Assembly (NCBI RefSeq): GCF_900169715.1
Contig: NZ_LT835160.1
Location: 434,001-498,000 of the forward strand
DNA length: 64,000 nt
Reading direction: 5' to 3'
Origin: Kocuria massiliensis
GTDB lineage: Bacteria; Actinomycetota; Actinomycetes; Actinomycetales; Micrococcaceae
The first letter of the stretch is position 1. Every line of letters begins with the position of its first letter. This document shows, one piece after another, positions 56,456-64,000 of this stretch. Below the pieces are notes generated by a model that was not told the origin of the DNA, made no database searches, and saw nothing but the letters and a program-made list of their open reading frames with translations. A program made the translations under genes and the position numbers.

Positions 56456-57007
56456 CTAGGAGTAGACGTGGGGTGCGAGCGTTCCGATGCAGTCGAGATT
56501 GCGGTATTGCTCGGCGAAGTCGAGACCGTAGCCGACCACGAATTCCGGATCGATGTCCCAACCGATGTAACGGACGGGAATGTCGGTCTTGACCGAGGCG
56601 GGCTTACGCAGGAGTGCGCAAATCTCCACGGAGTTGGCGCCCCGGGATTCCAGGTTGGACTTCAGCCACGAGAGGGTGAGCCCGGAATCGATGATGTCCT
56701 CGACGATCAGAACGTCGCGGCCGTGAAGGTCCGTGTCCAGATCCTTGAGGATGCGCACGACGCCGGACGATTTGGTGCCCGAGCCGTAGGAGGACACCGC
56801 CATCCAGTCCATGGTGTAGTGCGCATGCAGAGCGCGGGAGAGGTCGGCCATGACCATGATCGCACCCTTGAGCACGCCAACCAGGAGGACGTCTCGTTCT
56901 TCGTAGTCTTTGTCGATCTGAGCTGCGAGCTCCGAGATCTTGGCCTGAATCTCCTCATTGGTGAAGAGAACGTGTTTCAGATCGTCCTTGACGTCCTGTG
57001 CGTCCAC
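56456..57007 (-). CDS. hpt: Hypoxanthine phosphoribosyltransferase Hpt
   Basis: Predicted 183 residues. Purine salvage: hypoxanthine or guanine plus PRPP. The PRPP loop is VLIVEDIIDSGLTL (99-112), with SSYGSGTKSSG flexible loop and LKGAIM N-terminal segment. The GTG at 57007 follows CAGGAGAC; earlier in-frame codons lack one. It lies between tilS and ftsH, a conserved order. Confidence 0.95.
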   Translation of the reverse strand: MDAQDVKDDLKHVLFTNEEIQAKISELAAQIDKDYEERDVLLVGVLKGAIMVMADLSRALHAHYTMDWMAVSSYGSGTKSSGVVRILKDLDTDLHGRDVLIVEDIIDSGLTLSWLKSNLESRGANSVEICALLRKPASVKTDIPVRYIGWDIDPEFVVGYGLDFAEQYRNLDCIGTLAPHVYS

Positions 57008-57143
57008 TGGTGTCTCCTGCGTGAGTTGTGAAGTCTGTGGCGTGCGCCTTGCGGAGGGAATCCGCCCGGACCGCGGCGGCACATGGTCACTCTACCCGTC
57101 CTCGCCGCGAGTGCTCCATCGGGGTGGGGTGGGCACGTCCAGG

Positions 57144-58313
57144 TCAGTCCGTCACGACAAAGATCAAAGCACCCTCTCGGGCGGCACCGCGGCGTCCGCC
57201 GGTGGGCAACGGACGACACCGCCACACCGCAACGTGACCCGCCAACTGGATGGGTCCAGATTTTCCGGTCGGCTCCAAGAGGTCCTCCATGGCCCCGAGC
57301 CTCTCGAAGCTCGGCGACTCTCCCCCAACGCCGACGACGGTTCGCGCGAGCACCCGACGCCGGATGGCCCGGTGCATCTCGCGGAGGGCAGGCATCGACA
57401 ATCCGGCAGCAACCCGCCCTTGAGAGTCGGGGACCGCCTGATAGACTGCTGGATCCACGGCGGCGGCACGGAGGGCTTCGTCGGTCAAATCTTCCAGCAA
57501 TTCGGCGTCCGCGCCGAGGACGGATGCCGTCCGGGACAGCGCCACCGAAATGCCCGGTCCGAGCCGGTCCTCCAGGTAGGGCAGGACCTCGTGGCGTACC
57601 TGGTTTCGACGGAAGGTGCGTTCCTCGTTGGTCGGATCGCTCCACGGCGACAGGCCTTCCGCCTCACAGATGGCGTGGGTGTCTTCACGCCTGAGCGTGA
57701 GCAACGGACGTAAGACCAACGGACCGCCGCTACCTTCGCGCAGCTCACGAGCTTCCGGCATGCCCGCCAGTGAACGTGTTCCCGACCCGCGGCTCAGCCC
57801 GAGCAATACGGTTTCCGCTTGGTCGTCAAGGGTATGCCCCAGGAGGACGGCCGAGGCTCCCACCTCACGCGCGGCTTCCTCCAAAGCGTCGTATCGGGCC
57901 GTCCGGGCAGCCATCTCCGGGCCCATTCCGTTGCGTTCTACGGCCGCGGTCACCACACGCACCGGGTCCAGCCCAAGCTTTCGGCACTGGGCGGCCGCTC
58001 GCTCTGCTTGTTCCGCACTCCCCGGTTGCAGGTCATGGTCGACGACGACCGCTCCCGCCCGGAGGTCTCCCCGGCGGGAAAAATGCGCGGCGACGGAGGC
58101 CAACGCGAGGGAGTCGGGCCCCCCACTGCACGCAACCAGCACCAGCGGCAACGATTCGAGATCCCGCTGGACCTCGCCGGAAGAGCGCTGTCCAGACTTA
58201 CCCGTGGGCGCCGCATCGAATCCCGGAAGGTGGCGCTTCAGGTGAGCAACCGTGTGATGACGTGCAGCGCCTACCGCGGGATGCAACCGGCCTTCCCTGC
58301 CGGACTGCGCCAT
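57144..58313 (-). CDS. tilS: tRNA(Ile)-lysidine synthetase TilS
   Basis: Predicted 389 residues. Modifies C34 of the minor tRNA-Ile to lysidine. The N-type ATP pyrophosphatase PP-loop SGGPDS is at 63-68, with HTLDDQAETVLLGLSRGSG and RPLLTLRREDT after it; the C-terminal half (about 290-389) is the tRNA-binding domain. Residues 1-50 are an extension. The ATG overlaps the DUF2342 stop by 1 base (TAATG). Confidence 0.93.
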   Translation of the reverse strand: MAQSGREGRLHPAVGAARHHTVAHLKRHLPGFDAAPTGKSGQRSSGEVQRDLESLPLVLVACSGGPDSLALASVAAHFSRRGDLRAGAVVVDHDLQPGSAEQAERAAAQCRKLGLDPVRVVTAAVERNGMGPEMAARTARYDALEEAAREVGASAVLLGHTLDDQAETVLLGLSRGSGTRSLAGMPEARELREGSGGPLVLRPLLTLRREDTHAICEAEGLSPWSDPTNEERTFRRNQVRHEVLPYLEDRLGPGISVALSRTASVLGADAELLEDLTDEALRAAAVDPAVYQAVPDSQGRVAAGLSMPALREMHRAIRRRVLARTVVGVGGESPSFERLGAMEDLLEPTGKSGPIQLAGHVAVWRCRPLPTGGRRGAAREGALIFVVTD

Positions 58314-59548
58314 TAGCGCTCATCTCCCGGATAGCGCGCGGCGGCTTCTCCCCTCCGGTCGGCGTCGTCGGCGACGGAATGCTCAGGAGATTCATCTTCC
58401 GCGATCCACGGGCTCTCCCCCAAAACACGCTCGACCCACAAGCTGGGATTGTGGATTTCGAGTTCGCTCGGAAGGTTCTCGGGCCCGTCCCAGATGCGAT
58501 TGAACTGATCCATGCCGTGAGCGTCAACGACGGCGCGCACGAAATTCTGACCGTCCCGGTACTGACGCATCTTGATGTCCAGGCCCATGGCCTTGCGAAT
58601 CATCGTGTCCAACGCCCCGCGGTTCTTGGCCCGACGATCGAAACGACGGCGAATGGTCTTGATCGACGGCACGATGCTGGAGTCCACCGCGTCCATGACC
58701 ACGTTGGCGTGGCCTTCCATGAGGCTCATGATGCCGGTGAGCTGGGAAAACACGACCGCGGATTCCTCGTCGAGCAAGGACGACATGCGGTTTTTCGGAA
58801 CTGGCCGCAGCCCACCCTGATCCGGCTCGGAGCCGTCGGGGGTCTCGACATCCTGAGACGACGAGGAGAAGGAATTCTTGACGGCCTCGCTTGCTCCTTG
58901 CACCAACCGCTGGACCAGCTCCTGCCCGCCTCCGGAAACGGACTCGGGGAGGCGGGACATGAGATCGAGCATGTGCTCGCGCAGCCAAGGCGCCGCGGCA
59001 AATTGCACCCGGTGCGTCTGCTCGTGGAGGCACACCCAGAGTCGGAAATCTTCGGGGTCGAGGTTGAGCTCCTTCTCGATCATGAGCACGTTGGGTGCCA
59101 CGAGTAACAACCGGCCGCCCGACGCCCCAAAACCTCCGAGGGCGGCGAAGGGGTCGTATTGCCCGAGCACCTTGCTGGACATGAAACCCAAGACGCCGCC
59201 CAGCTCGATGGCGGTTCCCACCTCGGCGACCTTGCGGTCCATCTCCCCCATGTGATCGAAACGGCTTTTCAGGCCGGATTGGATCAAGCGGTTCAACAGG
59301 AACGAGAACGTCTGAGCATTTGCCCTCGACCACCCAGCGCGGTCCACCACCAAGACCTCGGAATCGTGGAGGTTCTCGGCGGCGTCCAGGCCGGTGATGC
59401 GATGCACGTGGTCTACCGACGCCGTCGCGAAATACCGAATAGATTCGACGGCGCCGCGCACCTCCGCGGCAGTCACCTTGGGACCCGCCGGCGTGAGGCG
59501 CGCTGCGGTAGCGGCGGCGGACTTCCAACTGATGATGTTCTCGCTCAT
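58313..59548 (-). CDS. Zinc-dependent metalloprotease-like protein (DUF2342, F420-associated family)
   Basis: Predicted 411 residues. It carries HEQTH (175-179), a zinc-metalloprotease motif, with further conserved segments VDRAGWSRAN, FDPFAALG-like YDPFAALGGF and a Lys/Arg helical region (RRRFDRRAKNRGALD). This is the DUF2342 family of Actinobacteria, formerly annotated as F420-biosynthesis associated. The start at about 59548 (ATG) is preferred over a TTG 11 codons upstream. It leads tilS in an overlapping pair. Confidence 0.88.
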   Translation of the reverse strand: MSENIISWKSAAATAARLTPAGPKVTAAEVRGAVESIRYFATASVDHVHRITGLDAAENLHDSEVLVVDRAGWSRANAQTFSFLLNRLIQSGLKSRFDHMGEMDRKVAEVGTAIELGGVLGFMSSKVLGQYDPFAALGGFGASGGRLLLVAPNVLMIEKELNLDPEDFRLWVCLHEQTHRVQFAAAPWLREHMLDLMSRLPESVSGGGQELVQRLVQGASEAVKNSFSSSSQDVETPDGSEPDQGGLRPVPKNRMSSLLDEESAVVFSQLTGIMSLMEGHANVVMDAVDSSIVPSIKTIRRRFDRRAKNRGALDTMIRKAMGLDIKMRQYRDGQNFVRAVVDAHGMDQFNRIWDGPENLPSELEIHNPSLWVERVLGESPWIAEDESPEHSVADDADRRGEAAARYPGDER

Positions 59549-59622
59549 GGACCCCACCTTGTCATATCCGGGCCCCGCCAACGCAGGCTTGCGGGCTAGT
59601 CCTCGACGAGCGAAAAGCGGTT

Positions 59623-60525
59623 CTACCCGTTCGCTTCGGCGGTGTTTTGTTCGTCGTTGGGGCCGCTTTGCTCCGCGTCGATCGAGAGGATTGCACTCGC
59701 GGTCTTTCCATCCACGGTGATGACCTGACGATCTCGGTCTTCCGGCTCGATGATCAGGGTTCCGCTCACGAGCGTCATCGTGGCCGCCATCGACCGGGGG
59801 CCGTGTTCCGTGTAATAGACCGGCTGATGGCTCGTCAGAATCTGCGCGTAGGGCACGTCGGTCTGATCAACCAACAGGTCCGAGGTGAGTTCGACCCGCT
59901 GGATGCCGCGCCATTCACTATCCGTGACGGTCGGCGTCTGGAAGGTGGCCTCAAAGTCAGCGGCATTGAGGGCTGCGCGTTGCGCATTTCCCCCTTGTGG
60001 CAATGCCGGAAATTCGTCCGTCTGTCCGTCAACCCAGGTGATCGGTTCGTAGGGCGGATCGTCGGTGAAGGTCATGCGGTATTCCACCTCGATGACGGCC
60101 CCACTGCTCAGAAGGGTCCGTCCGGGCAACCATTGCCCGTCCGAGGTCTTCGGCATGGACACATACAGGCCGGCCCCGCCATATCCGTCAACACCGTTGT
60201 ATTGAAGCGTACCTCCAGGGGTGAAGGTGCCGCCGGCCGACGCGACGAAACCGACGGGTGTGGCCTGATCGCGCGTATCCCGGGATTGATTTCCGGACGG
60301 GTCGGACGATTGCCCCGCGAAGGAGGTCACCCCAAAGACGGTGTCGTACGCGTTATCCCAGTCCTGGTCTGCTACCTGAACAAACAATCCGATGTCAGCC
60401 GTGACCTCGTCGTCCGAAGAAACTGCCCGTGCGGGAACGGTCGCCGAGGCGGCAATCAGAGGGACCGACCAGGCAACGGACTTCACCAGCCCACGGCGAG
60501 ACGGACGAATTCGCAGGTCAGGCAT
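59623..60525 (-). CDS. Tat-type secreted protein of unknown function
   Basis: Predicted 300 residues. The N-terminus RPSRRGLVKSVAW with a hydrophobic stretch ending VPARA-VSS is a Tat signal. The mature part is beta-rich, acidic, cysteine-free, with repeated Thr/Tyr strands and Pro/Gly turns, resembling surface-associated beta proteins. The start ATG at 60525 is chosen for the signal; no good ribosome binding site is visible, and a 9-codon longer start exists. It diverges from the metzincin gene. I do not recognise the family. Confidence 0.6.
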   Translation of the reverse strand: MPDLRIRPSRRGLVKSVAWSVPLIAASATVPARAVSSDDEVTADIGLFVQVADQDWDNAYDTVFGVTSFAGQSSDPSGNQSRDTRDQATPVGFVASAGGTFTPGGTLQYNGVDGYGGAGLYVSMPKTSDGQWLPGRTLLSSGAVIEVEYRMTFTDDPPYEPITWVDGQTDEFPALPQGGNAQRAALNAADFEATFQTPTVTDSEWRGIQRVELTSDLLVDQTDVPYAQILTSHQPVYYTEHGPRSMAATMTLVSGTLIIEPEDRDRQVITVDGKTASAILSIDAEQSGPNDEQNTAEANG

Positions 60526-60692
60526 ATATTGCACAGTTAACTCCCACTCCATAACCAATGAATGCTGGAGAGTCGATTCACAGAACCTCGCAAGAATCGC
60601 CCCTCTCGAATCCCTTATTCTAATTCTCGTCGCGGGCTTCCTGTGACTATTCATAGATTCACTATTCTTTTCAGAAGAGGCATGAGAACTTC

Positions 60693-61829
60693 ATGAGATT
60701 CCGAAAACTTATGAAACACATTCTGACGTGGGGAATCGCCATTTCGGTGGTCGGATGCGGCCTCCCTGCCGCCCAAGCCGCAAGCTCTGGCGATCGCGAC
60801 CGGGACGGAATTCCCGACGCATGGGAAGAGCACGGATACGACGCCGACGGCGACGGGGTCGTGGACGTCGACCTTCCCGCAATGGGCGCTTCCCCTCACC
60901 ACAAAGACCTCTTTGTCGAGATGGACTACATGCCCGGATTGCTGCCGCCACAGCATGAGCTGGATCTGATCGTCGAGAGCTTCGCCGAAATTCCGATGAT
61001 CAATCCCGACGGTTCCCGCGGCATTGCCATTCACCTCGACGCCGGCCCCGCCCGTGGCGATGCCTACGACTTGGGCGGCGGCAACGAAATTCCTCACAAC
61101 GATTTGCCGAGAGGAATGTTCGACGTGACTCGCTACCGCCAATCCGAATCCGACCCCAACCGACGAGGGATTTTCCATTACATGATTTGGGGAGATTCTT
61201 ATGGCGGTCAAGGTTCTTCAGGAATCTCCTGGGTGAACGGCATGGAGTTTCTCGTAACAGTCGGTCCGCGTTTCTGGGGACGAGCCTCGGAAGGCGCTCG
61301 AGTGGGAACGTTCATTCATGAATTAGGTCATAATCTCGGATTAGGTCATGGAGGGTCGGATGACATTAATGGCAAGCCTCAATATCTGAGTGTCATGAAT
61401 TATAGATATCAAATCTCCGGCGTTCCGAGAATGAACAATTCTCGGTATTACGGATATTCGACGCGCACCATGCGACCGCTCGATGAAAACGCCCTCATCG
61501 AATCTGAAGGATTTGGCCCTAGCACCGCCGGTTACGCGTACGAATACCGTGGGACCAATGGTTATCAAAAGGTCGCGGCTAATGGACCCATCGATTTCGA
61601 TGGCGACGGAACAATTTCCTCAACTCCGGTTGCCGTGGATATCAACCGTGACGGCCGACTGACCACGCTCACCGCGACGAGCGACGTCCGAACCCTCCGC
61701 CTCCCGGCAACACGGATTCGCAGAGTCGTCAGGTCGACACCCGACGAGCTGACCGCCATCCCCAATAAGCTGACGGCCGATCTTGCACGAGAGTTGGAAT
61801 CTGTATCGTCCTCACCTCAGCACCAATGA
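60693..61829 (+). CDS. Secreted metzincin-type zinc metalloprotease with calcium-binding repeats
   Basis: Predicted 378 residues. The signal peptide (about 1-30) also contains a lipobox-like VVGC, so lipid anchoring is possible. Residues 33-60 hold DxDxDG-type calcium loops (DRDRDG, DADGDG). The catalytic motif HELGHNLGLGH (209-219, HExxHxxGxxH) and a Met-turn (SVMNY, Met235) place it in the metzincin clan; the C-terminus has another EF-like DFDGDG (301-306) and DINRDG. There is no obvious long propeptide. GC content and codon use are lower than neighbours, suggesting horizontal transfer. It is convergent with dacB. Confidence 0.82.
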   Translation: MRFRKLMKHILTWGIAISVVGCGLPAAQAASSGDRDRDGIPDAWEEHGYDADGDGVVDVDLPAMGASPHHKDLFVEMDYMPGLLPPQHELDLIVESFAEIPMINPDGSRGIAIHLDAGPARGDAYDLGGGNEIPHNDLPRGMFDVTRYRQSESDPNRRGIFHYMIWGDSYGGQGSSGISWVNGMEFLVTVGPRFWGRASEGARVGTFIHELGHNLGLGHGGSDDINGKPQYLSVMNYRYQISGVPRMNNSRYYGYSTRTMRPLDENALIESEGFGPSTAGYAYEYRGTNGYQKVAANGPIDFDGDGTISSTPVAVDINRDGRLTTLTATSDVRTLRLPATRIRRVVRSTPDELTAIPNKLTADLARELESVSSSPQHQ

Positions 61830-61870
61830 ACAAACGGTGATGGCCTTGGACATCCGCCGCTCTAGCGAGC

Positions 61871-63316
61871 TCAGAGTTCGGTGAGCCGCGCAACGGATTC
61901 GTCCAGGGCCGTCACTGCGGCCTTGGAATCCTTAACGTCGTTGACCACCAGGGAATAGGCCAGGAGCCGCCCCTTGCTGGTCGTGGTGTATCCCGTCAGG
62001 GAATTCACGGTCAGCAAGGTTCCCGTCTTAGCCCGAGCCTTTCCTTGAGCGACACTCGTGTCCTTACCTTCGAACCGACCGGCCAGGGTTCCGGTTCCAC
62101 CACCCACGGGCAAGGTTTCGGCGAGATCGGCGGTGGCGGTACGAGACTGAGTCGCTTTCGCGATCACGTGCGAAAGAGTCACCGGGGTCACGCGGTTACC
62201 CGCAGAGAGCCCGCTCGAATCCTTTTGAGTCAATCCCTCGGTCGAGATTCCGGCGTCTTGGAGGGACGATTTCACGGTCTGGATGGCGCCGTCGATGGAG
62301 CCTTCTTTCCCGGCGGATACCGCAGCATTGCGGCCGAGCACTTCGGCCAAGACGTTGTCTGAGTTCTCCATCATGTAGCGGGCCTGTTCCAGGACGGTGG
62401 CCGATTCGACCGACGCGACGCGTTGGTCGTGGTCGCGATCGGTTGCGGCCGCTGAGGTCGAACCGCTCGAAAAACTCAAACCGTGTTGCGCGCCGGCCCG
62501 GTTGAGGGCATCGACGTAGGACTTGAGGGCATCGGCTCCGGCATTTTCTGGGCGGTGGGACACGTCTTCTCCATCGCTGGGACGCTGCGTGTGATGGTCC
62601 CACAGGGCGATCGGGGAAATCCCGGTGGCGTACCCGCTGTCGACGTCTTCCGGTGCCCAGGCCGGGTTGACCGCCTGACCGGTGTACATCGAGGCGTCGA
62701 GATTCACCGGAAGATTCCCCTTCACGCCGTCGGCCGCGAGACGATCCACGGTGCGCTCCGCGAGGGTCCCCAGACCTGCGTGGCCAAGCACCTCGCCGTC
62801 CTCCGAGGAACCGTCTGCGAGCATCGTGTCACCGCCTGCCACCAGGTTCAGTGAGGAAGAGTCCTGTGCGAGGTAGGCGTCCGTGGAATACCGGGCGTTG
62901 GGGTCTGAGTGGCTGAGGAGGGCAAATTCCGTCAGGAGCTTCAGGTTCGACGCCGGGGTCACGGGGTGCTCGGCGTCGGCGGAATACAGCACCTTGCCGC
63001 TCTGAACGTCGACCACCTGCGCAGACATGGTGCCTCCCCCGCCGAGCTTTTGGGCGATCTGGGAGAGCGGCCCGCTCACCTGTTCGGCTGTTGGTTGCGG
63101 CGCATCGCTGGGAAGGTCGGCCAGTGATGCTGGTGCCGAAGAACTGGAGGACAAAGGGTGGGGCTGGTCCGCGCCCGTGAGCTGGTCCCAGTTCGCGGAC
63201 GCCGTCGGAACGAGCCACGCCCCGACGCCGATGCATCCGGCCGCGACGATCGCCGAACCGACCCACCACCCCCGCGAGGGCTTCCGCTTCGAGGTGTGCG
63301 GTCGGCGCGAGCTCAT
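61871..63316 (-). CDS. dacB: D-alanyl-D-alanine carboxypeptidase/endopeptidase (PBP4, DacB)
   Basis: Predicted 481 residues. One N-terminal membrane anchor (about 20-40) and a Ser/Pro linker precede the penicillin-binding fold: SxxK as PASNLK, SxN as SDN in MENSDNVLAE, and KTG in RAKTGTLL. PBP4-type enzymes trim peptidoglycan peptides. The ATG at 63316 follows AGGAG. It diverges from ppa, a conserved neighbour. Confidence 0.93.
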   Translation of the reverse strand: MSSRRPHTSKRKPSRGWWVGSAIVAAGCIGVGAWLVPTASANWDQLTGADQPHPLSSSSSAPASLADLPSDAPQPTAEQVSGPLSQIAQKLGGGGTMSAQVVDVQSGKVLYSADAEHPVTPASNLKLLTEFALLSHSDPNARYSTDAYLAQDSSSLNLVAGGDTMLADGSSEDGEVLGHAGLGTLAERTVDRLAADGVKGNLPVNLDASMYTGQAVNPAWAPEDVDSGYATGISPIALWDHHTQRPSDGEDVSHRPENAGADALKSYVDALNRAGAQHGLSFSSGSTSAAATDRDHDQRVASVESATVLEQARYMMENSDNVLAEVLGRNAAVSAGKEGSIDGAIQTVKSSLQDAGISTEGLTQKDSSGLSAGNRVTPVTLSHVIAKATQSRTATADLAETLPVGGGTGTLAGRFEGKDTSVAQGKARAKTGTLLTVNSLTGYTTTSKGRLLAYSLVVNDVKDSKAAVTALDESVARLTEL

Positions 63317-63518
63317 CGATCTCCTGACGTCAGATGTGGTGGTTACGGCACGGATGGGCAGGTGCCCGAATGACGATCTCCCACGAGTTTATGCCCATCC
63401 ACCGCGGCTCACGTTTTCCCAAAGTTGTGCCGGGCGATAGATTGTGAAGATGAAAGGTCGCACAGCGGCCCAATCCGCCGCGGATCTCCGCGGAAAACAC
63501 GTTCAAGGAGCACCAATC

Positions 63519-63995
63519 ATGGAACTTGAGGTCATGATCGAGATCCCGCAGGGATCCCGCGTGAAGTATGAATTCGACCACGAGACGGGGCGTTTGCACC
63601 TGGACCGTGTTCTGTTCACCTCGATGCAGTACCCGACCCACTACGGCTACTTCGAAAACACCCTGGGCGAAGACGGCGATCCGCTGGATGCCATGGTGCT
63701 GATGGACGTCGACATCATCCCCGGCGTCGTCGTGGAAGCCCGCCCCATCGGCGTGTTCAACATGACCGACGAGGCCGGCGGCGACGCCAAGGTTCTGTGT
63801 GTCCCGACCGACAAGCGCTACGACTCCATCCAGTCGCTCGACGACGTCGACGACTTCAAGAAGGACGAGATCAAGCACTTCTTCGAGCGCTACAAGGATC
63901 TTGAGCCCGGCAAGTGGGTTAAGGGCGAAGGCTGGGGCCCCAAGTCCGAGGCCGAGCGCCTGGTTACCGAGGCGCAGGAACGCCTGAACAAGTAG
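63519..63995 (+). CDS. ppa: Inorganic pyrophosphatase
   Basis: Predicted 158 residues. Hydrolyses pyrophosphate to phosphate. Family I soluble pyrophosphatase motifs: EIPQGSRVKYE, HYGYFENTLGEDGDPLDAMVL with the D-x-D-P-x-D metal ligands. The ATG at 63519 follows AAGGAG and gives the usual N-terminus; longer in-frame starts lie in the promoter region shared with dacB. Confidence 0.96.
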   Translation: MELEVMIEIPQGSRVKYEFDHETGRLHLDRVLFTSMQYPTHYGYFENTLGEDGDPLDAMVLMDVDIIPGVVVEARPIGVFNMTDEAGGDAKVLCVPTDKRYDSIQSLDDVDDFKKDEIKHFFERYKDLEPGKWVKGEGWGPKSEAERLVTEAQERLNK

Positions 63996-64000
63996 TTCCA

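Overview
The window is a high-GC actinobacterial chromosome segment. Lsr2, actinobacterial ClpC, a leaderless-promoter habit (TANNNT boxes 6 to 8 bases before the start codon), a DUF3180 gene inside the folate cluster, and the block ppa / dacB / DUF2342 metalloprotease / tilS / hpt / ftsH / folE-P-B-K / panC / lysS / lsr2 / clpC all point to the order Micrococcales, probably a Micrococcaceae-like organism. Genus cannot be fixed from the sequence alone. Adhesin, sortase and secreted proteins at the left end suggest a surface-interacting life style. No tRNA, rRNA, CRISPR array or transposase was seen. All family calls come from reading motifs, without database searches.

Layout. 1-4965: a truncated lipoprotein hydrolase diverges from an antigen I/II-like surface adhesin that overlaps its own sortase gene. 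5004-11860: APC transporter, VOC protein, FMN reductase, large DUF6541-type membrane protein, Nramp-type Mn/Fe transporter and a HAD hydrolase. 11976-15600: two secreted beta-rich proteins (one with an aerolysin-like look), a long regulatory gap with a DtxR/IdeR-like box, and a Tat-exported metallophosphoesterase. 15584-19961: thiamine thiazole operon thiO-thiS-thiG-moeZ/thiF behind a TPP riboswitch, divergent from leaderless thiE. 19996-23454: Sad-type aldehyde dehydrogenase, YhgE/Pip-like membrane protein and divergent TetR. 23512-27078: a continuous MetF-MetE reading frame behind a SAM-I riboswitch and a leader terminator. 27255-28932: a cysteine-less DsbA-like protein, a small membrane protein and a candidate small RNA.

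29050-36415 is phosphate biology: a DUF47/PiT pair, then convergent pstSCAB with an attenuator hairpin after pstS and a PHO-box-like direct repeat shared with a divergent FUSC/ArAE gene. 36446-41536 holds radA-disA (repair and c-di-AMP), a Ser-rich membrane protein, mutY and an ArgA-like acetyltransferase. 41683-58313 is a largely minus-strand housekeeping run (clpC, lsr2, lysS, panC, a DUF2520 gene with a duplicated Rossmann loop, two bacterial PH-domain proteins, folK/B/P/E, ftsH, hpt, tilS) with many 1 to 23 base overlaps that imply translational coupling. 58313-63995 continues with the DUF2342 metalloprotease, dacB and ppa, but two lower-GC secreted-protein genes (a Tat substrate and a metzincin protease) sit between DUF2342 and dacB.

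The items most worth following are the adhesin-sortase pair, the aerolysin-like secreted pair, the MetF-MetE fusion frame, the 45-base duplication in the DUF2520 gene, the candidate sRNA at 28800-28932, and the metzincin/Tat islet.
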